From an uncultured Spartobacteria bacterium (GTDB lineage Bacteria > Verrucomicrobiota > Verrucomicrobiae > Chthoniobacterales > UBA6821), in the NCBI GenBank assembly GCA_903919105.1, contig CAIXGT010000038.1, positions 1-12,539 on the forward strand: DNA of 12,539 nucleotides, in the 5' to 3' direction. Under the pieces are notes generated by a model. It saw only the letters and a program-made list of their open reading frames with translations, made no database searches and was not told where the DNA came from. The translations under genes were made by a program, and so were the position numbers. How positions within the stretch are numbered: the first letter of the stretch is position 1; each line of letters starts with the position of its first letter. Positions 7,103-12,539 of the stretch are shown one piece after another.

Positions 7103-10100
7103 TTATACAACCTCCGCACAGAGCAGTTCGGCTTGCTGGAGGACGGTTTGGACAGCTTGGTCCTGAAGGTCGGGAGGGTAGCCGTACTTGTTGAGGATAC
7201 GCTTTACGATGACGCGGATTTTGGCTCGGGCACTTTCGCGAAGCGTCCAGTCGATCGTGGCACTCTTGCGGACCTGAGTGATGAGTTCGGCGGCGATCAC
7301 CTTGAGCTGATCATTACCGAGCGCCCGGACAGCTGATTCATTAGCGGCAAGGGCATCGTAGAAGGCCACCTCGTCATCCGTGAGCCCGAGATCCACGCCC
7401 CTCTTGGTTGCAGAGTCTAGTTCCTTGGCCAGTTTGATCAGTTCCTCGATCACCTCCATCGTGGAGATGGCGCGGTTATGATATCCGTTCAGAGTCTGCT
7501 TCAGCTTATCGCTGAACTGCTTTGCCTGAACGAAGTTCCGCTTCGAGCGGACCTTGATCTCATCCTTGAGGAGTTTCTCCAGCAACTCGGCGGCGACGTT
7601 CTTGTGCTTCAGTCCCCGCACCTCGGCCAGGAATTTATCGGAGAGGATGCCGATATCAGGGCGGGGCAGCCCTGCGGCGGTGAAGACATCAATGATCTGT
7701 CCTTCGGTCGTGATTGCCTTGGAGACGAGCTGTCGAACTGCCGCGTCGAGCTGATCGGGATTCTTGCCACTCTTGCTCTCCTGCTTATTGAGAGCCGCCT
7801 GAATGGTTTGGAAGAAGGAGATGTCATCGCGGATCGCGGTCGCCTCGTCACTGGCAGCCGAGAGAGCAAAGGCCCGCGAGAGTTCTGTCACGACCTTAAC
7901 GAAGCGTTTCTTCCCATCCTCCTGCTCTAGAATATGTTCCTGGGCCCCAGGGATCAGCTTAATCTTCTCGATGGTCGTTCCGCTCATCCACTTCGACCAG
8001 TCGTAGCCATGGAGCATATCGGAGGCGATCTGATGCTTCTCCAACAAGATCGCAATGGCCTGCTTCTCATCGTAGGTGGGATGCCCCTTACCCCCGCTCT
8101 GCGTATAGGTGACGAGAGCCTGCTTTAGCTGATCGGCCAGCCCTAGATAATCAACGATCAGCCCTCCCGGCTTATCGCGGAAGACGCGGTTCACCCGTGC
8201 GATTGCCTGCATCAGCCCATGCCCGCGCATCGGCTTATCGGCGTACATGGTGTGGAGACAGGGAGCGTCGAATCCGGTGAGCCACATATCGCGAACGATC
8301 ACGATGCGGAAGGGATCCTTGCTATCCTTGAATCGATTAGCGAGTTTCCGGCGCTTCTCCTTATTCCGGATGTGCTGCTGCCACTCAGGACCATCGCTGG
8401 CACTCCCGGTCATGACGACCTTGAGAACGGATTCCTTCTGCTTCTCACTATCGGCATCATCCTCCTTGGAGCCAGCCCAGTCAGGACGGAGCTTCAGGAT
8501 CGCCTCGTGGAGATCGACGCAGATCCGGCGACTCATGCAGACGACCATCGCCTTGCCATCCATCGCCTCTAGCCGCTTCTCGAAGTGCTCCACGAGATCC
8601 TTAGCAATCAGGGCGATCCGCTTTGGATCGCCCACGAGCGCCTCCAGGGCAGCCCACTTGGTCTTCAGCTTCTCACGGCTGCCTTCCTCCTCACCCTCGG
8701 TGATCTCCTCGAACTCTGCATCGAGCTTTGGCAACTCCGAGGCATTCAGCGCAAGCTTGGCAATCCGGCTCTCATAGTAGATCGGTACAGTGGCTTTATC
8801 AGCCACGGCCCGCTGGATATCATAGACCGAGATGTAGTTGCCGAAGATCGCCCGGGTATTGGCATCAGTCTTCTCGATAGGCGTACCGGTGAATCCGATG
8901 AAGGAGGCATGCGGCACCGCATCCCGCATGTCACGGGCGAAGCCGTCGATCAGATCATACTGGCTTCGGTGGGCCTCGTCGGCGATGACGACGATATTGC
9001 GTCGCTCGGAGAGGGCTTTGTTGGTCGCGTCCCTCTCGGCTGCGAATTTGTGAATCGTCGTGAAGATGACCCCACCGCTGGCACGATTCAGGAGTTCCCG
9101 GAGATGCTCCCGGCTGCTTGCCTGCACAGGCATTTGTCCCAGCGTCTCATGACAGCGCTGAAACTGTCCAAAGAGCTGGTCATCGAGATCATTCCGATCG
9201 GTCAGCACCACGAGAGTTGGATTCTGCATCGCAGAATGTCGCGCCATCCGTCCCGCGTAGAAGAGCATCGAGAAGCTCTTGCCGCTACCCTGCGTGTGCC
9301 AGACGACACCGGCACGGCGGTCGCCCGTCTTCCCTTCCTCCATGCGACCTGACCAGTAAGCGCCCTCATCATCCTTGGTACGTCCCTCCTCGGCCATGCC
9401 ACTCGCACGGATCGTCTCCTCGACGGCGGCGTTCACCGCGTGGAACTGATGATACCCAGCGATGATCTTGTGAACCGATCCGTTGTCCGGGTCCTCCTCG
9501 TAGGTCACGAAATGTTCCAGCAGTCCGAGGAAGCGGTTCCTGTCGAAGACCCCACGTATCAGCACCTCCAGCTCTAGGGCGCTCTTGGGGGCATCCCCAT
9601 CTCCGTCGATCGTACGCCACACCTTGAACCATTCCTGATTCGCCGTCAGCGATCCGATTCGTGCCTGGAGACCGTCCGAGACCACAAGGAACTCGTTATA
9701 GTTCATCAGGGAGGGAATCTCCGCCTTGTAGGTCTGGAGCTGGGAGAAGGCACTCCAGATTGTCACCTCCTCATCGGCAGCATTCTTCAGCTCGATCACG
9801 GCAAGCGGCAGACCATTGAGGAAGAGGATCACATCGGGGCGGCGGTTGTACTGCCCCTCAATCACAGTGAACTGATTCACCGCCAGCCAGTCATTCGCCT
9901 TCACATCGGCGAAGTCCACGAGCCTCACGCGATCCCCGGCGATCGAGCCATCAGAGCGCTTATGCTCCACAGGGACGCCGTCGCGCAGATGATGGTGGAA
10001 TGAGCGGTTGTTTCCGATCAGGGAGGTCGTCTCGTGACGCAGGACCTTCCTCAGAGCCTCCTCCCGTGCCTCCTCAGGGATCGCTGGATTCAGCCGATGG

Positions 10101-10261
10101 ATTGCCTCCCGGAGACGTCCCTTCAGCACCACCTCGGAGAAGGACCCCCGCTCGGCGACAGCCTCTCCCGGTGCCATGTCCGGTCCATGGCCGACGGCAT
10201 AGCCGAGCTCACCGAGCCACTCCAGCGTGGCCTCCTCGAGATGGGATTCGTTCAGGGACAT
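7103..10261 (-). CDS. hsdR: Type I restriction enzyme, R subunit (nuclease and translocase)
   Basis: 1052 residues, normal for HsdR. With HsdM and HsdS it forms the complex that translocates and cuts DNA lacking the right methylation. Domains in order: an N-terminal PD-(D/E)xK nuclease with RRPDVILFL (D143) and VIELK (E157, K159); superfamily 2 motor motifs HTQGSGKS (322-329, Walker A), ADEAH (427-431), GFTGTP (456-461), TGFDAP (~660) and QAIARVNR (~683-690); and a C-terminal helical region of the DUF3387/EcoEI_R_C type. Nothing key is missing and the frame is intact. The ATG at 10261 follows the hipA stop by 12 bp and has no Shine-Dalgarno, so translational coupling to hipA is likely. No hsdM or hsdS is adjacent downstream; the next genes there are tRNA-Gly and smc. 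Confidence 0.96.
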   Translation of the reverse strand: MSLNESHLEEATLEWLGELGYAVGHGPDMAPGEAVAERGSFSEVVLKGRLREAIHRLNPAIPEEAREEALRKVLRHETTSLIGNNRSFHHHLRDGVPVEHKRSDGSIAGDRVRLVDFADVKANDWLAVNQFTVIEGQYNRRPDVILFLNGLPLAVIELKNAADEEVTIWSAFSQLQTYKAEIPSLMNYNEFLVVSDGLQARIGSLTANQEWFKVWRTIDGDGDAPKSALELEVLIRGVFDRNRFLGLLEHFVTYEEDPDNGSVHKIIAGYHQFHAVNAAVEETIRASGMAEEGRTKDDEGAYWSGRMEEGKTGDRRAGVVWHTQGSGKSFSMLFYAGRMARHSAMQNPTLVVLTDRNDLDDQLFGQFQRCHETLGQMPVQASSREHLRELLNRASGGVIFTTIHKFAAERDATNKALSERRNIVVIADEAHRSQYDLIDGFARDMRDAVPHASFIGFTGTPIEKTDANTRAIFGNYISVYDIQRAVADKATVPIYYESRIAKLALNASELPKLDAEFEEITEGEEEGSREKLKTKWAALEALVGDPKRIALIAKDLVEHFEKRLEAMDGKAMVVCMSRRICVDLHEAILKLRPDWAGSKEDDADSEKQKESVLKVVMTGSASDGPEWQQHIRNKEKRRKLANRFKDSKDPFRIVIVRDMWLTGFDAPCLHTMYADKPMRGHGLMQAIARVNRVFRDKPGGLIVDYLGLADQLKQALVTYTQSGGKGHPTYDEKQAIAILLEKHQIASDMLHGYDWSKWMSGTTIEKIKLIPGAQEHILEQEDGKKRFVKVVTELSRAFALSAASDEATAIRDDISFFQTIQAALNKQESKSGKNPDQLDAAVRQLVSKAITTEGQIIDVFTAAGLPRPDIGILSDKFLAEVRGLKHKNVAAELLEKLLKDEIKVRSKRNFVQAKQFSDKLKQTLNGYHNRAISTMEVIEELIKLAKELDSATKRGVDLGLTDDEVAFYDALAANESAVRALGNDQLKVIAAELITQVRKSATIDWTLRESARAKIRVIVKRILNKYGYPPDLQDQAVQTVLQQAELLCAEVV

Positions 10262-10273
10262 CGATTGATGGGG

Positions 10274-11575
10274 TTATTCTGGGAAATCGAGCAGGTGGAC
10301 TTTCTGGATTTTTCTCATCGTGGGTTCCGAGAGCTTCGTCTGTGTGGCAAAGCGTGGCCAGTCTTTCACACAGGCGATCACCTCATCGAGGATCGTGCCT
10401 GCACGCCCACGTTTCATTCCAGCCGCCTTGGCACAGGCGTCGAAATCCCCCCTCGTGAACCCCTCCCTCTTTCCGTTCATCGTCATCTGGTGCGTGGCTG
10501 TCCAGGCACCTCCGGGATTGAAGCTGTAGGTCAGATCGAAGGCAGGCGAAAGCGACCACCCCCCATCCTGATCCATCAGGAAGGCGATATTCTTCACATG
10601 GTCGTCCTGATTGCGGGCAACGATGTTGAAGACCATCCGGCGGAACTGCTCCTCCACCGAGGCCATCGGCAGACCGAGTTGCTGGATCACCAGAAAGGCC
10701 TGCTCATATGAATGAGCCCCCGCACGGTTGAAATCGAGATGCGCCAGCGCCGCCAGTGACTGCATGTGTAGCTTCTCCCCACCCGCCAGCCTATCGAACC
10801 GCCTCGTCATGAAATGCCTCCGCCCGCCCTCCTCCATCAGACGGCACTCGCTCATCGAGATCCCTGCGGCGCGGGCCATCAGGTGATAGGCATACTCGGA
10901 CACCCCGTAGCCCCGAGGATCCTCATTCTCCTTGTCACGATTCCCCGAGACCCCGTCGAACTTCAGCAGCCAGTAGCCGAATCCATCCTCGGCCTCGATC
11001 TGCCCGGAGCGCACCTCATGAGTCTCCTCATTCCAAGCGATTACGGCCTTAGCCCGCGCGCCGCCCGCCGACGTCCCCACACGCAGGATGTCGGCCAGCG
11101 CCTTCGCCCTTCCCTCGTCATGGAAATGCCCCTGCAGATCCCCCCGATGGGAGAGCACCTCCGAGGCCAGATCGACCAGGGCATCGATCCTCACCTTCAC
11201 CGCACGACGCGGCCTCGGCCCGAGCACGGGAAGATACTCCAGCGCACCCATCCCCCTCGATCCTGTGTAGCAGAGACGCTCCAGCGCACCAAAGCTCCCC
11301 GGCGTCCGACCCTGCGTCGCCAGCCACGCATCGATGAGCGCATTACCGAACTTGTCCGGCAGGGAATCCGCGAGCATTCCCGGCAAACCGTGAAACGACT
11401 CACGGGACAACGCAGGGAAGTCATGCACCCGCCCGCCCAGCGGCATCATCAGTGGGGCGATCTCGATCCCGCTCCCGGCGAACCCCGAATCATACTGGAA
11501 GGAGGCGACCTCCCGCCCCGCTTCCATCGAGAGGGCCCCGATCGTTCTACCCCACAGCCGAACCTCCGCGATCAT
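10274..11575 (-). CDS. hipA: HipA-family toxin (Ser/Thr protein kinase fold)
   Basis: 433 residues from the chosen start, against 440 in E. coli HipA. E. coli HipA phosphorylates glutamyl-tRNA synthetase and halts translation; the target here is unknown. Visible: an N-terminal HipA domain with LPDKFGNALIDAWL (~72-85); a glycine-rich loop GTSAGGARAK (167-176), corresponding to the ATP-binding/autophosphorylation loop; YWLLKFD with candidate ATP lysine K205; the catalytic motif RNQDDHVKN (321-329, catalytic-base candidate D324); and SPAFDLTYSF (metal-binding candidate D347). All kinase elements appear intact. The ATG at 11575 overlaps the hipB stop as ATGA; a GTG at 11590 would add five residues but sits right against a GGAGG. 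It lies between hipB and hsdR in one operon. Confidence 0.93.
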   Translation of the reverse strand: MIAEVRLWGRTIGALSMEAGREVASFQYDSGFAGSGIEIAPLMMPLGGRVHDFPALSRESFHGLPGMLADSLPDKFGNALIDAWLATQGRTPGSFGALERLCYTGSRGMGALEYLPVLGPRPRRAVKVRIDALVDLASEVLSHRGDLQGHFHDEGRAKALADILRVGTSAGGARAKAVIAWNEETHEVRSGQIEAEDGFGYWLLKFDGVSGNRDKENEDPRGYGVSEYAYHLMARAAGISMSECRLMEEGGRRHFMTRRFDRLAGGEKLHMQSLAALAHLDFNRAGAHSYEQAFLVIQQLGLPMASVEEQFRRMVFNIVARNQDDHVKNIAFLMDQDGGWSLSPAFDLTYSFNPGGAWTATHQMTMNGKREGFTRGDFDACAKAAGMKRGRAGTILDEVIACVKDWPRFATQTKLSEPTMRKIQKVHLLDFPE

Positions 11576-11937
11576 GACGGATCCCCCCACCTCCAGCCGG
11601 AGCCCTCCTTGACTCTGGCAGATTTCTGGACAGAGGCCTTCGAGGCACGCTGCCTCTTCCGTCCCTGCAGTTTGAGCAACTCCATCGGGCCGGGCTTGGC
11701 TTCCGGGATTAGGGCGTCGAGGCGATCGAGCAGACCAAGCACCCGGCAGACACGGAGAAACGCGGAGAGCTGAGCCGCCACCTCACCCGACTCCAGCCGC
11801 TCGAGTGTCCTCTTGGCGACTCCGGCCTGCTCGGCCAGCGCCGCCTGCCTCAGATTCCTCTCCAAGCGGGCATGGGCAAGCCTCTCCCCGAGCTCCCGGA
11901 GGATCGTACCATCATTCATCTCCAGAGAGATCTTCAT
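11572..11937 (-). CDS. hipB: HipB-like XRE-family antitoxin/repressor
   Basis: 121 residues. A helix-turn-helix of the XRE/Cro type spans about residues 13-70, with ERLAHARLERNLRQAALAEQ leading into AGVAKRTLERLESG, the recognition region. A PMELLKLQGRKRQRAS stretch and a basic tail follow, as seen in HTH proteins paired with HipA. In characterised hipBA systems HipB binds its own promoter and neutralises HipA; the order hipB then hipA with a 4-bp overlap fits that. The ATG at 11937 abuts an operator-like palindrome and has no ribosome site. The predicted promoter would give a leader of only a few bases, so translation may be leaderless. ATG 11919 is an alternative start, but the GGAG before it is too close to serve. 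Confidence 0.9.
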   Translation of the reverse strand: MKISLEMNDGTILRELGERLAHARLERNLRQAALAEQAGVAKRTLERLESGEVAAQLSAFLRVCRVLGLLDRLDALIPEAKPGPMELLKLQGRKRQRASKASVQKSARVKEGSGWRWGDPS

Positions 11938-11959
11938 AATGCGTCAAATATGGCGAATT
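11938..11959. promoter_or_regulatory. Operator O1 (proximal HipB-site candidate)
   Basis: Imperfect palindrome AATGCGTCA - AATA - TGGCGAATT, 7 of 9 positions symmetric. It has the same 9-4-9 geometry and half-site as the perfect palindrome at 11978-11999. It touches the hipB start codon and overlaps the likely -10 box. HipB is the obvious candidate ligand because bacterial HipB proteins bind palindromes upstream of their own gene. Confidence 0.6.
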
Positions 11960-11974
11960 GATCGCTCTAATCAA
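11947..11974 (-). promoter_or_regulatory. Putative hipB-hipA-hsdR promoter
   Basis: On the minus strand TTGATT (11969-11974; 4 of 6), a 16-bp spacer and CATATT (11947-11952; 4 of 6). It would start transcription at about 11938-11941, almost on the hipB ATG. The -10 box is inside O1 and the -35 box lies between O1 and O2, as expected for a repressor-controlled promoter. By-eye prediction. Confidence 0.35.
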
Positions 11975-11977
11975 GAT

Positions 11978-11999
11978 ATTTCGCCAGATATGGCGAAAT
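11978..11999. promoter_or_regulatory. Operator O2 (perfect palindrome, HipB-site candidate)
   Basis: ATTTCGCCA - GATA - TGGCGAAAT: perfect 9-bp arms around 4 bp. Its centre is 40 bp from that of O1. A further small inverted repeat, TTGAT/ATCAA (11958-11974), fills the space between them. Confidence 0.65.
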
Positions 12000-12016
12000 G
12001 GAACATGTGGAATCCT

Positions 12017-12060
12017 GCAACTACTAGCCAACTACTAAAACGTTTATAATTAGTAGTTGC
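12017..12060. repeat. CAACTACTA repeat cluster able to form alternative hairpins
   Basis: GCAACTACTA (12017-12026) is a perfect 10-bp inverted match to TAGTAGTTGC (12051-12060). A second direct copy, CCAACTACTA (12028-12037), lies between them, and CAACTACTAA (12029-12038) also pairs perfectly over 10 bp with TTAGTAGTTG (12050-12059). The two pairings exclude each other. The inner loop holds the palindrome AAACGTTT. No T-run follows on the minus strand, so a simple terminator for the upstream gene is not supported. Protein binding, attenuation or a recombination site are options. Confidence 0.7.
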
Positions 12061-12064
12061 GATA

Positions 12065-12080
12065 TATCCATCTATCCATC
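12065..12080. repeat. Tandem TATCCATC x2
   Basis: Two exact adjoining copies of the octamer TATCCATC (12065-12072, 12073-12080), followed by AGATAG. It lies between the CAACTACTA cluster and the stop of the upstream gene. Function unknown; a chance short repeat is possible. Confidence 0.5.
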
Positions 12081-12103
12081 AGATAGTTGTGTCTTCATGG
12101 ACC

Positions 12104-12539
12104 TCATCGGCCTTGGTGTCTGAGCCAGAAAGGATACAGGGCCGGAGCAGGAGCCGGGATTGAGGAGTAGCCATAGCCTCTCTGCTCGACGACAGGCGGT
12201 GGGATCTTGGGCATCGTCGGTGGCCAAGGAAAATCACGTATCTCAGGATAGGGTCCTCCGAAAGGCACCTCCTCCGGGTTGAAGGCTCCATCCTTGGATG
12301 GCTCAGGGTAGCCCAGGGCGAATGGGGACAGGTCATGAGAGATCTGCCGTGCCCAGGCGAGCCACTCCACCTGCTCGGCTGTCAGTTCCCCACTCTGGCT
12401 CTCCTTCCATCGGTGCTCACACGCCACGATGAATGCATTCGCCGACTCGAACATCCTCCACCACTCGGAGGCCTTCAGGAAATCATCCTGCCGCTTCTTG
12501 GCAGTTTTCTTCAGCGCCTTGGCATGATTCTTCTTCGCC
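12104..12539 (-). CDS. Unrecognised protein, C-terminal 145 residues (5' end beyond window)
   Basis: The frame is open from the right edge of the window to a TGA at 12104, so the ATG at 12454 is probably internal. The visible part starts lysine-rich (AKKNHAKALKKTAKKRQDD), continues as a helical, tryptophan-containing block (FLKASEWWRMFESANAFIVA, then LTAEQVEWLAWARQISHDL), and ends in a proline- and glycine-rich tail (GYPEPSKDGAF, VPFGGPYPEIRDFPWPPTMP). I do not recognise a family. It ends 166 bp before the hipB start, with the palindromes between them, so it is probably a separate transcription unit on the same strand. The organised motifs and absence of stops support real coding. Confidence 0.7.
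   Translation of the reverse strand, partial: AKKNHAKALKKTAKKRQDDFLKASEWWRMFESANAFIVACEHRWKESQSGELTAEQVEWLAWARQISHDLSPFALGYPEPSKDGAFNPEEVPFGGPYPEIRDFPWPPTMPKIPPPVVEQRGYGYSSIPAPAPALYPFWLRHQGR

Noticed and set aside
11576..11590. GTG start of hipA at 11590
   Set aside because: The possible ribosome site directly abuts it, while ATG 11575 gives the usual ATGA overlap and a sensible N-terminus (MIAEVRLWG).
10814..11773. 319-codon plus-strand frame opposite hipA and hipB
   Set aside because: Proline/arginine-rich composition typical of a shadow frame; both sense genes are intact with clear motifs.
12079..12336. 85-codon minus-strand frame overlapping the unrecognised gene
   Set aside because: The alternative frame (12104-12539) is open through the window edge and has organised motifs; this one does not.
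7103..12539. Complete type I restriction-modification locus
   Set aside because: Only hsdR is present; no frame here shows an N6-adenine methylase NPPF/Y motif or HsdS target-recognition domains.
1..12539. CRISPR array, insertion sequence or transposase
   Set aside because: I saw no regularly spaced repeats, no transposase-like frame and no paired terminal inverted repeats with target duplication.

Overview
The window looks like a bacterial chromosome segment, most likely from the Verrucomicrobiota. That assignment is an inference from the style of the SMC, CvpA-like and GatB proteins and from the scarcity of Shine-Dalgarno sites; no rRNA or other marker in the window confirms it. Apart from one tRNA and one doubtful small ORF, every gene is on the minus strand.

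Region 1 (1-6392) is housekeeping DNA. Read in the direction of transcription, it carries smc (chromosome condensation ATPase), a CvpA-type membrane protein with an unusual C-terminal extension, and gatB (tRNA-dependent amidotransferase subunit B, cut by the window start by roughly ten residues). The order smc > cvpA-like > gatB, with a 16-bp gap before gatB, suggests cotranscription. A strong 16-bp hairpin lies just before the cvpA-like start.

Region 2 (6393-7102) is a junction. It holds a probable smc promoter, several small inverted and direct repeats, a doubtful 63-residue membrane-anchored ORF, and a tRNA-Gly(TCC) with encoded CCA and a good -35 box. A hairpin then sits between the tRNA and the convergent end of hsdR.

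Region 3 (7103-12539) looks like an accessory defence module: hipB (antitoxin and repressor), hipA (toxin kinase) and hsdR (type I restriction motor and nuclease) in one tight operon. hipB and hipA share an ATGA overlap, and 12 bp separate hipA from hsdR. No hsdM or hsdS lies in the window, so the methylase and specificity genes must be beyond the right edge or elsewhere. Upstream of hipB are two operator-like palindromes of the same 9-4-9 design, 40 bp apart. Beyond them is a cluster of repeated CAACTACTA elements that can form two mutually exclusive hairpins, and then the 3' part of an unrecognised gene rich in lysine (N-terminal side) and proline (C-terminal side).

The most interesting reading is that the HipB/HipA toxin-antitoxin pair controls, and is transcribed with, the restriction subunit of a type I system. 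HipB autoregulation would then also set HsdR levels. This is an inference from layout and operator architecture, not a demonstrated function.
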